Assembly: GCA_026874595.1 (NCBI GenBank)
Contig: CM049307.1
Coordinates: 41,050,362 to 41,114,361, forward strand
DNA from: Sipunculus nudus
Taxonomy: Eukaryota; Annelida; Sipuncula; Golfingiida; Sipunculidae
Direction of reading: 5' to 3'
DNA: 64,000 nucleotides
Part shown: in pieces, positions 34,184 through 49,100 of the stretch
How positions within the stretch are numbered: the stretch's first letter is position 1
How the letters are laid out: every line of letters starts with the position of its first letter
Made by a program: the position numbers and the translations under genes
Notes under the pieces: model-generated
Databases searched by the model: none
What the model was told of the DNA's origin: nothing
The model's input: only the letters and a program-made list of their open reading frames with translations

Positions 34184-37100
34184 GTAAATTTTATATTTCA
34201 TAACTGTCCTTTTTAACATTTTTAATGTAAAAGGGGCATATGTCAGTGTGTACAGAAGACATATTTTAATACATGTCTTTTTCTTGTGATTTTCCAGGGT
34301 AGTTTACTACTAGATTAGAATTTAGGAGGTTTTGTCAAGAATCTACCATCTTGAATTTTGATTATAATAATATATACTAGTAATTATCCATTAAAGCCTT
34401 ACCATACTTATTACATAAAATCACAAGTTTTGAATTAAGTGACCTCTTTTGCATATGTCAAGGTATTTTCCAGCATCAGTTAATTCCTTCTAACATTAGT
34501 GAGATTTTCCAGAGAGGTCAAAGTGCAGCACCAGTTTTGCCCCTCTAAGATTAGAGATTGCACTGAGAGGAAAAAGTGGCAGCAAGAGCCATATTAAAAT
34601 TACATAATCTCAATGAAGAATAAACTATTTTCATGATTTTTAATAATGCCTTGTAAGATTTTTCCCTCAGATAATATAAAACCACAGGAATTTAAGTTTC
34701 CCATCACCGAATGGCAGAAAGGTCTGTCAAAATTTGAAATGGTTGTTATATCTTAACCAAACATATACTGCCAGTCTATTAGTTAAATGTGATAAACAGG
34801 GAGCTAAAACAATTGCAGCTGCTACTGTAATTTCACCTTCTGTTAGGCCTTGCTGCCATGACCTCCTCAGTACAGCCTACTTAACAATAGGGGTCAAACC
34901 AAATATAGATAAATACTGTGATCATTAAGGTGATGGTAGGTCAGCCACATATCATACAGGCTCTCTACTAAAGACGTCGTGTCACTTGCATGTAGCATGT
35001 CTGATTTATATTTTAGACAAATCCAGACCAACCATTCAATACGTGTGTTAACTGTTTGACAACAGAAATCATGTAGAGAAAAAAAGATTGTCCCATAACT
35101 CAGCATGCTGGTAAATCTAACTGAATCATTGTTGAATGTCACCACAGAGATGGCATTTTCACCTTTGTTTGTACATATACATTTTCTCTTGTGTTAAGTC
35201 CTCACTTAATTATACCCTAATTTTCATACTATTTGCTATGTATAGCTGAAAGCAGGAATATTGTGACAGTATGGGCGACCATTGCAGGGCAGCTAATGTG
35301 GAATTACCAGTGTCATTACACATATTAGATATATCCATTCAAATAGACTACCTGCTTATTCATGTTTTCACAGCTGGATATGATCGTGTTAATGACCAAA
35401 GCTGGATAGGTGTTAACATTAAGGTGCCTTATGCCGGAAATTATACTGCAGCTTTACTGCAGCTTTAATTAGCTGAGGCAGCTCATTCTGAACATTTCAG
35501 AACGGGAATTCCTGAACCAACGAAAGGTGGTCAGTGTTACCCACACCTCACACTTAAGTTTTCTGGAAAGTTTGCATTTATTACGGCTTTGATGGACTCC
35601 TGGAATTTTCAGTGAGTGTGCAATTTGTCATGGATTCAGTTTGGTTTATTGATACAGCATCAATAATATAGAGTTGACAACCAATGGAACTGTTATTTTA
35701 ATTAACACTTTAAGTGATATATTTTTTTTAAAAAGAACTTTGAATGAACATTTTTTGGGTATGATGACAGAGTATTCATAGATATGTTCATTAAATTTAA
35801 TCGCAACTATTATTGAAATTACAAATTACATGAAATTGATGAACACTTTTTTTCATATTTTAAAAGAAAATGATAATGCATGTTGAAAATTATCCAAATA
35901 TAACTTTCAGGTGATTTGTAGAAAAAAAATTCATTTTAATCATACATATTGCCATCTGGCAGCAAATTATATAACTAAGGCCAAAAAAAATTAAAGGTAT
36001 GGTTCTCAGGCACCCCCCGCATCAATTTTAAACCCCCGCATCAAAAATTTTTATTTTGATTTTCAATAAAAACTTTCCAATTTTGAGCTGCTGCCGCCCC
36101 GACATTTGTTTCAAGAAGGTAAAACCATACAATTTCCTTTGTTTTGTAGTGCTTTTACTTATTTAGCAAAAAAAACTGTTATTTTCATGCTTTTCCCTTA
36201 TCATTTGACATTTTTATCGAAACATACCAAAAAATTTAAAATAAAAAAAGCGCCCGCCCGCATTGATTTCTGAAAAAAAGTGCCTGAGAACCATACCTTT
36301 TTTTTATTTTGGCCTAATTCACACTCCTTGGAACGTCATGCATGAGCCAGCACAGAAATTCCCATTCATTTATTTCTATCAGGTGATAGGCTGATGACTG
36401 ATTAATCATAATCTATGATCAGTTGGTCATTGCAAATCGATCTGATCTTTTATCTTGCACTGGCGTAACTGGTTACATAAATTTAGCTTTTAAATGTATG
36501 CTTTCATTTAATTCACATGAGCAAACTAAAAGTTTGTGTTTACCAGTACAAATAACGGCATACCCCAGGTTATTACACACCCATAAATGCTGTTAAATCA
36601 TTTCATATATATTAGAACATTTGCAGGCCTATATATCAGATGAAACATTGTACAGATCTGTATGTGGTTAGAAATTTCATCTTCCAACACAAACAAGTCA
36701 GCAGAGGTCAACTGATTTTACTGAATTTAAATTACAACCAATTCTCAACAGTAGTGGCATGCATGGAATTACATTTTATTTTGCATGTTTTAGTTTCAAA
36801 CATAATTTTCTAATGTCCTGGCAGATCTAATGTATGTGATATAAAACATATAGATCCAAAATTGACTTGATGATTGGTTATAGTAGAAACAACTTCTGCT
36901 TTTAGATATAAGTGGATCAATATATGATAGCAGGAAGTCAAAATTAATTGATGGATCAGGCAAATGGATACCAATCAATAATAAATAAAACACCTTGTGT
37001 GATACAAACAGTTTCAGTGATACAAGTCAGCATTTGCTTGATAAATGAATGTTGATGACTGTAGATTGTATGTTACACCAACTCTGTAAATTTATGATCC

Positions 37101-40100
37101 ATTAGGAAAATTGGGAGATGGCAAAGACTTATGAACTGACAGACATATATACTGGGGTATTAGAAGCCCGCAAACTTGTCACACCAGGGATGAAGGCAAC
37201 TGTTCATACTGTTTGTGTATGACTGAACCTGTTGTTTTATTATTCACTGGATTTATACACTTTTTGTTTGTGGTAGGAATTGGTAGAAAAATTATGTTTG
37301 ATGATTGAAAGAAATAACAAATATCAATCAATTTTATGAACATTTTATATTACTTTTTATATTGAAATCAGGAATATGGAATAATACCTATGACACAAAT
37401 GTATTCACCAGCTAAGGTCATGTTAAATGGAAGCCTCATAGAATCAGGTCAGACAATATGGTCAGGGAAATGTAGTTAATAATATTTTATAATGTTGTTT
37501 TTATCTTTATCATTAGTTGAAATGATGGGTGGATCTGTTTGTTTATGTATCAAATAGTGGGACTTACTGAGCAATGGTTCGCTCTGATTAGCTGATGGAA
37601 GATTCTTGAAGTCTAGAAGCTTATGGGAGGCTTAGCTGGTAATTTCATTGTAGAAAAGTATGTAGAATATTATTTTATTAGAACCTTCCTGTAGTTTCTT
37701 TGCTGCAGGTTTATATAGAAGCTGGCTCAAGAGCCATGTGGCAAGTCAGTCGAGAAGTGTCTCTGTGGACTTGATGTTGTGAGAGGTAGATTGGCACCAA
37801 AGGGTGTGTTGTCAAATTCCGCAAGAGGACTAATATTAGGCCCAGAATTTTATGTTTACCTGAGCAGGGTGTAGGAATACTTTGTGTTGTAGATTTGTAT
37901 GTGGAGCCAGTCTACAGTGACTGAAAGCCAGAGAACTGTGTATTCTTGAAGTTCTATTTGTGAGACAAGAACCAGTCAGTGGTGGGCAAAAGCTATTTGT
38001 GACAGTAATAAACACAAAAAAATGCATCTTAGTATCAGGGCCACAACCAACACATCAGTCAGCTGAGCATCATAACCCATGGGTCACTTGTTTAGGTGGT
38101 CTGATGTACCTTCAGGGTTCCCCAAAGCATTAATTACTCAGTGTGAAGGAGAACATCATGTTGACTTTTCAGCATTTTGTTTTGCTTTTTTTACCTCCAG
38201 GGTTCACATACGAGCGTCGCTGGCTGTGGGAGAATGTCCTGCCTGACCTCCAGGAGGTGCTGGTCCCCCAGGGTTTGGATGTTCAGCTGGTGGATGTTCA
38301 CCTAGGCAGTGTCCTGGACCATGCCTACCAAGCACATCTGTTTAAACAGCACATGGAGGAGATCCAGCGCTGTCATGAGGAGTCCGTGGGGCCATTCTTC
38401 CTGGTATGTCTGTAGGGTTTCTCTGACATATAAAATAAAACAACACAGGTTTACATTACCAAAGATGCCAAAAGATCTGTATGAATAGAATTAATGTTAT
38501 CATTAAGCTGAATCATTCTATACTGCCAGTCCTTGGTTTAAACCTCACATTCAATCAAGAAAAACTAAATAACTTGTCGTAAATGCCATAATTGTGAGCT
38601 TATCTCCTTAAGTGAATAAATCAACTAAGGCTTAACTTTGGGTACTTATGCAAAGGCATACAGTGGGCAAAGTTAAAATCTAATTAGTGGATTGTCAAAT
38701 GCCGTAATTTAGAGGCTTGTCAAAGCTGGACTGTAGGCCTAGGCTAGCTGATAGACAGGAGAGACCCCTCTTTGACCTATAGGAAAGCCTACTTTATAAT
38801 AGGAGCGTTAATGGGTTTACCCATGTTTAGTGAAGATGTATTTATAAGTAAGGATAGAAGGAATATCCTACATTATGTCATAATGTTCACTGTTGGCAGT
38901 GTCATCTGTAGAAAGGGTAACATTTTCTGGTTAAAACTAGAGTTTGAAAACCTTTGATGTTTCTTTTAATCAAATGGGACAGGGTTCAAACATGTTTGAA
39001 CTGATATTTATATAAATATTTATCTATTCCCTTACATAAACACTGCATGGTATCTGGCATTGTTTCACATGCAAATTTATTTTAAAAAATATATAGACAC
39101 ATGCTAAAATGGCACAGCTTCAATAAGAAACATATCATATATTAACATTTATTGTCCATGAATATTGTTTTATTTTATGTCAGTCCAACAAAATACAGTT
39201 ATTTTACATGCAATCTTCCAGTGCATTGTGGGTGATCAGTGGGGCCCGAGTGCTCTACCATTGGTAATAGAAGAAGAGGAATACAACTATCTAATCCAGT
39301 ATCACCAGACATCAGAGGAAGGTGAGTGGACATGCCCTGTTTCCTTTTGAATTTTCTCCTCATAACCCTTTCCTGAGGGACTGGAGAACAGTAATAAATA
39401 GATGTACAGTTATTACAGAGTACACACTTATACATATACAGGTCTAGGCGTACACTGATGTCCAGCCGTTAACTATTATATCTGGTCTGTCCGGTCTGAT
39501 TGCATAAGGGGCCACCCAGCCAAGCGTCTGCGCGATGAGGCTGATGGCTAAATAAAGAATCCCCTTGACCCCTGCTCAATATCCCATATGGATATATATA
39601 CAGAGAGATGGAGTGTTTTCTGTTCAAGTATATTTCTTCATTTGCAACCAGGTCGTTATTTATATTTCTTAGAATAATAGAGCCCCAGGTGAGCCCCTTT
39701 GTTCTCTGTATGTACATATATGCCATGATACCTTACCTTATTTCATTTTCCAGTTATTATTAATCATATTTCAGTTGATAAATTAAAATCCCCATGGTAT
39801 AATCTGAGTTTATTTCACATTACAAGTTAATTATAATTCGTGATTATGTCACAATTAGTATTACTGATAAAGTGTTGTGTGAGCTATCTGGCAAGGTTAT
39901 ATTTATTGTTGAGCGTACAGAACTGTGATAAATATCCATTTTAAGCGTTAACATGAAACACACTGTTACTCTGACTTGACCAGATAGCAATATCAGCACC
40001 AGCCTTGCAACCCCTGTTTCATTAAGGTCCTCACTCACGCCTCTAGAATGTATAAGTATACTGAGATGGCACTAAAAAGGGGTCAAGAGAGTCTCCAGTA

Positions 40101-43100
40101 GCCTGTTGTTTCAATATATTTTTAGTGTATGTGCATGGTCAAACCTGTACGGCTTTGATATATTGATTAAACATCGTCTTTACGTCTGCCTTGAGTTCGA
40201 GTTTGACGAGAGAACCTGTAAGTCGGCAACCCCTGACACAGTAGCTAACACCTCCTGCCCATATTTTGGAAGAAGATGAAGTTGTCAATTTTTAGCTCAG
40301 CTGACTATAAGTCATCTGAGCTATAGTCGTGGTCCATTGTCCGTCGTCCGTCCGTCCGTCCGTCCGTCCGTAGATGTGGCACGTTTTGAAACCGTAAGAC
40401 CTAGAAATCCAAAATTCAGCATAATGTTAGATGTCCCCAAGATCTCCTACCAAGCCGAAAACTGGGTCTTTGCGATTTCATTCCTTTGAGAAATTAAGGA
40501 AAAACCTCAATTTTTTATTAAAAACCTATTTTCACACTTTAGGACTGCCTAATATCAAAACCACTCATCTGTTTTTCCTCATATTTCCTATAAATAATCC
40601 TCTATATAATTCCTATGTACATGCCAGAAATTAGGTCTGTATTATTTAATTTAAAAAAGTTATGGGCCCAAACATAATGCATTTTGTAAATAATCAGGAA
40701 AGAAATTTTATCACTTAACACAAAACTTGTTAAAGCTAAGCACTTTTTTTCCAGTAATATTACTTTTATTAACCAAAAATAAATTGGATACCCAAAATTA
40801 GATCAAAATCTTTTAAATTTTTAAAAATATTAGCAAAAATAAAAAATTGGTACCTTAAATTTTGCCCAACTTTGACCATGGCACGTTTTTCTGCTGTAAC
40901 TGCTGTGGATTTAATTTTCACAGCATGTTTTTGTTAGCATTTCAACTGTTAACACCAAAAATTTGAAACCAATTGATCAAAAACTGTAGATTTTATTCAA
41001 GTTTTCAAGCACCATGTCACATATTGCTAGTGTTATGCAGTTTGCTAGAGCTCAGCTCCCGAGCTTCAGCTCTAAGTTCCTTAAATTTGGCATACAGTTA
41101 GATTTCTCCAAAATCCCCTACCATGCCAAGAATTTGGTCACTAGGACTTAATTCCTTCGAGATATCAATGAAAAACTTCATTTTTCCATTAAAAACCCAA
41201 TGTTACACTTTAAGACTGCCTAATATCAAAACCACTGATCTGACTTTGATCATATATAATATACATACTTTTCTATACATTCACTACGCACATGCCAGAA
41301 ATGATGTCAGTATTGTGTATTTTTTTTAAGTTATGGGCCCAAATATAATGCACTTTGTAAAAAATCAAGAAATATATTTACTCCCTTAACAAGGGCATTG
41401 CTGAAGCTAGAGATCTTTTTTGTCAGGAATGTAACATTATTTAATCAAGATTCAATTGAATACCCAAAATTAGTTCTGAATTTTTCAAATTTTATAAGTT
41501 ATTAGTATAAATATAAAATTTGTACCTTAAATTTGCCCAACTGTGACCATGGCACGTTTGTTTCCCGTGAGCACTGTTGATATAATTTTCATATCATGCA
41601 CACATAAGGATTTCAGCTTTTTAGTTTAGAAAGCTGAAAGAAATTTGCCAAATATTGTAGCTTTTATTAATGTTTTTTATGAGACCCTGTCAGACTTTGG
41701 CTCTCTCCAGCCCCTCTTGAGTCACCTGTATGTTGACCTTGTTGACCTTTCATCAAATTATGCATGCTTGAGGGGAGAATCCAGGCAGCTTATGGCCAGC
41801 CACAGTTGATCCAGGTGTTCAACCCAACTCATCTAGTAGTTTTAACCAACAACATAACAATAAACAATAAATTAATAAATTTTTATTGGTTTTTAATAAC
41901 AAATTAAAGAAAAATAGAAAAGGAATTTGTTAGTTTATAATAACAGGAAATTAACTTGCAGTTACTGATGATATAAGAATCTTGTATCGATGGGTAGAAT
42001 GTCACATATTCCAAATAACACCATGCAGTCACCTATGGCAGTTTTCAGTTCATTTTTAATGATAAAGAAGTAAATCATATTATTCATTACTAATCATTAA
42101 GGATTATATGAAGGAAATTAATGATAGACAAAGATGCAGTTGATAATATTAATCTAGATTCCTACTGTGTCTAGTGTGTACATTGATGTGAAATTAGTCC
42201 AAAATGAATTTTTTACAGTTATTTTTTAATATAAATAAAAGCCATAAAACCAGGTACTTATGATCATTATTTAAATGTGTGAATTTTGTATATTCTGGAT
42301 TCTCAACATCATTGTTTGGTGAAAACTGAATAAATACCAGACATGGTCGAATACTTTGTAATTGTATTTAAATACGAATATGATTATGTACTCCATTATA
42401 AAATTTCTTGCATAAAGAATGGGAATTCAGGTAAAAATGAAAGTATATGAATACTCGTGCAAATACTTTCAAAATGTATTCATGAATGCATTCATGAATA
42501 TATTCTTTGATATTATTTTAATAATCATATCAGTTATATTTCATTTTAAAATATCATATGATTCTCTTATTATTTTTAATAAAAATTATATTTGGGACAA
42601 TATTTGTAATTTTTTTAATAAATAGTTAAACTCTTATATTATATGTTCTGCTTATAAGTTATATGGCCAAGTCAAAATCTGTGTGACAGTAGTACTCCAT
42701 TTGTTAATAAAATAAATGAAATCAATCCTCTTCCCTGTCTCCAAAGGTACTATCAAAATTATACATAAGCTAAACAACAACAACTCATAATACAGCTTAT
42801 ATTTATTACCACACAAAACTAGCATGTGCCTCATTTCTAAATCATATTTTTTTATCATATATAACAGCTGAGCGTCGTGACCCATAGGTCCCTTGTTTTT
42901 TATAAAGATATCTTTGGTGGAGGTATCTGCCTTCATTTCTTAATTCTTAAGCTTATTATTCACATCTGCAGAGTTCCATTTCAATTTGGGACTATGTGAC
43001 GGGCTGGTAGCACTTGCTTCCCCATACTATTTTTAGCTCAGCTGACTATAAGTCATCTGAGCTATAGTCGTGGTCCATTGTCCGTCATCCGTCCGTCTGT

Positions 43101-46100
43101 CCGTCCGTCCGTCCGTCCGTAGATGTGGCACGTTTTGAAACCGTAAGACCTAGGAATCCAAAATTCAGCATAATGTTAGATGTCCCCAAGATCTCCTACC
43201 AAGCCGAAAACTGGGTCTTTGCGACTTCGTTCCTTTGAGAAATTAAGGAAAAACCTCAATTTTTTATTAAAATCCTATTTTCACACTTCAGGACTGCCTA
43301 ATATCAAAACCACTCATCTGTTTTTCCTCATATTAACTATAAATATTCCTCGATATAGTTCCTATGTACATGCCAGAAATTAAGTCTGTAAAGTATAAAT
43401 TCTTTAAGTTATGGGCCCAAACATAATGGACTTTGTAAAAAATCAGGAAAAATAATAACTCACTTAACATGAAAAATTTTGAAACTAGAGTCTATTTTCT
43501 CAAGTATATAACTATGTTTAATTAAGATTCAATTGTTTACCCAAAATTAGATCTGAATTTTGTAAATTTTGTAAGTTATTAGCATAAAATAATAATCAGT
43601 ACCTTAAATTTTGCCCATCTTTGAACATGGCACGTTTTTTTCCTGTAAGCACCATTTATTTAATTTTCACAGCATGTAAACATAAATATTTAGTTTGTCT
43701 AAATCTGAAATTTGAAAATAAAAGCTTGAAAATTAAGCTAGTTATTGATTTTTTTTTCTGTAGTCACTTGCTTTGATTACAGATGCAGGGTCCCACTCCA
43801 GGTCACTGGAAGTCAGCTATGCCATGGTTTCTGATTTGTTACAGTCACTGGGGGAGATCCCCTGCTGTGACAGGTGTACAGTTATTCTCATATCACCACC
43901 CCAATCACCCCCCCCCCCCCCCCCCCCCGCAAACCCAACCCACCAAGTGTTATGCAGTAATTGTTATTGTTTTCACTGTATCTCCTTAATTGTAATGCTG
44001 TTTCCACTCTGATATGCTAAAACTTTCCTTGAAAAAAATAATTCAAGGTGTAATCCAGAAGATGCAATGTTGTGTAATGTAGCATTTTTAAAGAAATCAA
44101 TTTTCTTTTAAATGATTTTACTAAATATAAATGAACCCATCAGTATGCTTAAATTATTATAAAATATGAAGCACATTATGGATAAATAAAGACACAATTA
44201 AAAATTGTGAAATCTAAATCAAGTATTATTTTTAGATATTTATTGTTTTGCAGATTTAAAAGATATATTTTTGTGGTAAAAAATAAATAAACATTTGTAT
44301 GCATGATGTGGTGTTATCTGACAAGATTGAGATTTATGATGATGCAATTGAGAATTATGAATCAACTTTTATATTCAGATATATATGTTAAATTGGAAAT
44401 GTATAGAAATATAAACTTAAATTAGAAAATAATTGATGTGATAAAAAAATCAGGATTTAATACAAACATTTGTTCATTATTTTCCTGCCTCAGCAGAATT
44501 TGAGATCAGGCTTTGTTTGCCCTGTTTTATGTTGTTAATTAGCTATATTCCAACTGTATACATTTCATAAAAAAAAATACATATATATTTAATAATATAT
44601 ATTATACAAAAAAATAGATTTAATTGAACAAATGTGTAAACTACTGAAATGTCAACAGTTAATCGAAAAACCAACTAATGATCATGGTAATAGTACAGAT
44701 AATTTGTTCACAAACTGCTCACATGCTTTAGTTTCAACATTAGGAAACACATGGTCAGGTCACAAAATATTTTTTTTTGTTTTAAATAACAAATTAAAGA
44801 AAAATAGAAAAGGAATTTGTTAGTTTATAATAACAGGAAAATTAACTTGCAGTTACTATTGATATAAGAATCTTGTATCGATGGATAGAATGTCACTTAT
44901 TCCAAATAGCACCATGCAGTCACCTATGGTATTTTTCAGTTCAATTTTAATGATAAAAAAGTAAATCATATTATTCATTACTAATCATTAGGGATCATAT
45001 GAAGGAAATTAATGACAGACAAAGATGCAGTTGATAATATTAATCTAGATTCCTACTGTGTCTATAGTTACTACATTGATGTGAAATTAGTCCAAAATGA
45101 ATATATTATATTTTTTTAAATATAAATAAAAGCCATAAAACCAGGTACTTATGATCATTATTTAAATGTGTGAATTTTGTATATTCTGGATTCACAACAT
45201 CATTGTTTGGTGAAAACTGAATAAATACCAGACATGGTGCGAATACTTTGCAATTGTATTTAAACACGAATATGAATATGTACTCCATTATAAAATTTCT
45301 TTCATAAGAATGGGAATTCAGGTAAAAATGAAAGCATATGAATACCAGTGCAAATACATTCAAAATGTATTAATGAATGCATTCATGAATATATTCTTTG
45401 ATATTATTTTAATAATCATTTCAGTTATATTTTATTTGAAAAAATCATACTATTCTCTCATTTTTAATAAAATTATATTTGGGACAATATTTGTAATTTT
45501 TTTAATAAATAGTTAAACTCTTATATTATATGTTCTGCTTATAAGTTATATGGCCAAGTCAAAATCTGTGTGACAATCGCACTCCATTTGTTAATAAAAT
45601 AAATGAAATTAATCCTCTTTCCTGTCTCCAAAGGTACTATCAAAATCATACATAAGCTTAACAACAGCAACTCATAATACAGCTCATTTTTATTACCACA
45701 TAAAACCAGCATGTGCCTCATTTCTAAATCATATTTTTTTATCATATATAACAGCTGAGCACCGTGACCCATAGGTCCCTTGTTTATAACCTGGTGTATA
45801 TTTTATTTAATATACTACCACACCTGCAGGCCCTGCTGATTAAAATCAGCCCCATTGCTGAGTAATAACACCAAGGAACCTCCCAAAGATGCACTGGTTT
45901 TGGGAGTGATACATGGCTGTAGGGTATAGCCTGCCCATTAGGCCTGTAGAGCGCTTACCCTGGATTGAGGTGACTGTGAAAAACTCACTGCTGTCTGCTG
46001 AGATTTGAACTCACAACCTCCCAAGTTTGAGTCCTTTGCTCTACCCTAGAGCGACAGAAGCTGGTGGGATTTGTCAAATTGATATGTGCAGAATGGTACC

Positions 46101-49100
46101 AAGACAGGACATACTAGAAGAGTTTATTTACTGACTATTCAGTATTATTGTGTTTACATGTAAGTATAGTAAAACAATGATAGCCCAGGGTTAAATCAGG
46201 CCCAGGAATTTTGAGTGAATTTGAAGCTAATTGAATACCATGGCTTCCCCGGCATCAATATTTTGTGTATGCTACAGGTCCTGATTATGCATGTGCTACT
46301 GGCCTAATGGGAAACATGTTGACCTTACCCTGATGATGGCTGTCTGCCCTTGTTGACTCAATACTTATTCATCAAGATTTTAAGGAGATGTATAGACTGA
46401 AATAATGACACACATTGTGACAAAATGTACTTTGTAAACATAACAATTAACAAAAAACTTCTAATTATCCCCTGTGATTGTGAATGTGTATTATGTATAA
46501 ATATATATGTACTACAGCCTTGGAATTGCTGAGAATTAGCTACAAGAAAGTTCCCAGTGCTGCCAGGACGGTATATGAGCTCCAGGACTTGAAGGATACT
46601 GATGTAGAGGTCATTAAGCAGAGGCACGCAGCTCTCCAGAAGCTGCTGCAGCAAGCCGTGACAAGTTACTCAGAGGAGGCTGTAGCAGTCAGTGCCAGTC
46701 TCCAGCAGAAGCTGCCTACGGCAGGTAAGACAAGCTATTACATGACTATCATGTTTTACTCACTGTGTATGTGTATATGAATTTGTTTTGCTGAAAGAGA
46801 AGGGATCAATGGATTAGAAGTGGTTAAGTCTAATATAGCTTTGAATAATTTTATGTATTAATTATTCAGAACATGCACTAGACCAGCAGTTTTACTTTAA
46901 TGCTTCTAAAATATCACAAGAATAATTAAAATATTTTTCATGGTGTGATCTTTGGTGACATCTGGTAATATTTTCATGTATTCTTATTTCAGCCTTGGAA
47001 GCACAGATAGAACAGGCATTGAAGATTGATGGAAGAAGATGTCTTTTCATTCTCAGAAATTTCCAAAGTGAGTGTTTCAGCTGGCAGTCTGCCAGGCTAA
47101 ATGCCCTACACACCAACTAAATGCATGTCGTCCAGTTTCTTTCAAATCATATATACTAGATGCCTTCAGTGGCAGTTAGGCTGGGATTGCCTTCTCACCA
47201 TTATTGTTTTTTTTTTAATGAAAAATTCCCAAATTTAATCTCTTAACAGCAAGAAATTCATACTGTTCTAACCAATCCATTGCCATCTTATGTTTGATCT
47301 TTACTTTCTGTATAAATTTTTTATCATCATATTTTATCTGTAAAACTTTTACAGGTATTTTTATATCATACAGGTGTAAAAATAGTTAAACCTCAAGGGA
47401 AAAATAAATTATTTTATTTTCTTTATTTTGTTACATACCAGTACCGATGTTTTAATATCTCAGGGTTATATTTTTGTTTTGGGAAATTAATGCTTTTTCA
47501 GGCAAATGGATGCCTTGTCTTTTTATGATTAAACTTTCATTTTGCAAATTTAAAGTGATATTCATTTAAACCATTACATTTGACTAATTTCATTGCAAAA
47601 TATAGACCCAGATATTAATAGCTCTTACTTGCAGTTTATTTTAAAATCATTGTGTAAAGGCAAATTTGTGTTTTCCAGAAATCAACAGTTCTGATCCTCT
47701 GGCACACCAGTATCTTGACACAAATGATGACAGGACAGTGGATAAGGACGCCGAGAGAAAACTCACAGAACTCAAGGACAAGATATTGCTCAAGGTCAAT
47801 ACGAAAAACTGTTGTACTTTCAATGTGAAGTGGCAAGATGGAGGGCTTCAACCATGCACAGATTATGAACATGCTCAATACATGGACAAGTTTCATTTAT
47901 CTGTTGTTGAAATGGTGCTTGAATTTATTTATCGACCAAGTGAAACTCAGCAAAAGCAGTTCGGGCAATTTCACCATGATACATTGTCCCATTTAAAGAG
48001 ATTTTCAGATTTACTACAGAGGGTTGAACAGAGGGAATTTCAAATGGTGGAGAGTGACATCAGATCTAAAATTAGATATGGTGACACTAACCTCCACCAG
48101 ATGGTGCTGGTGCATGGTTCTGAAGAGGAGGACTGTGTAGGATGCTTATGTTATGTATACTCAATAATGAGAGACATGTTTTCTGATGGATTGAATGTAA
48201 TATGCCATTTTGTTGGCCTAACAGCTCAAACATTTTTGCATCAAGATCTTCTGAGATTGTTATATAAACATGTTGCGATACTTTTTAACCGTGATATGCT
48301 TTGTGACGAGAAAGATTGTGATGTTTTGGTACAGGAGTTTAAGACACTTCTCCATGAAGTCTCACTGCAGAATACTCGCTTAGTAATAGTGATATTTGAC
48401 TTAGAGAAACTTCAGATATTGCCTGGACAGAAACATGAGCACCATATATCATGGCTGACAAGCAGTCTCCCTCCAAGGGTACATGTTCTTGGAACATTCA
48501 CGTACAGTTCTCGCTCGGTGGCCACGTACGATAGAATATACAAAAGCTGCCTGACTGACATGTCTCTGCTTGCTGTTCCGACCGTTACACAACAAGTTTG
48601 GTCCAGCCTTATCATTGGGAAGCTGGGCAATGATACTGAAGCAAAGAAGATGCAGTTCCAACAGCAGTTGCAGCAGCTGAGTTTGAAAGCTGATTTGTGC
48701 CCCGTTGAGCTGGTCAGACATGCCGTGTGCCTTTTTCCTGGAGAGGGTACCCCAGATTTTGCCAGCCATCAGTCTTGTACAAACTGGATTCTGCAGGCTG
48801 TTATCAATCATTTTGGGAGGACAATAGTGACCGCTGTCCAGCGCTACCTATCAGCCCCAAAGTATGGTCTGACTGAGGTTGAATTGTTAGACCTGCTATC
48901 AGCGAACCATGACGTTATGGTGGCCTGTCTCATGAAAGGAAACTGGAAATGCTCACACATACAACGATTCCCTGTGACACTCTGGATTCAAATCAGAAAT
49001 GCACTTGGTTAGTATCAGAAGATTAATATACTAAAAGTAATATTTTATATATTAATTATTTTTTCATTAGTGAATACATTTTCATTAGAAAAAACATATG

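Larger units (their letters stand above)
39322..46517 (+). other. Intron 3 of NWD-like coding region, a repeat mosaic
   Basis: 7.2 kb composed largely of repeats: family A at 40291-41023, 41045-41690 and 43031-43750; 1-kb duplicated segments at 41895-42900 and 44785-45785; reverse family L at 43760-44590; and a tRNA-like stretch at 45988-46060. No gene was found in it. Confidence 0.6.

Noticed and set aside
45988-46060. Functional tRNA gene on the minus strand
   Set aside because: B box and D arm are good but the anticodon stem and part of the acceptor stem do not pair. Treated as a tRNA-derived repeat.
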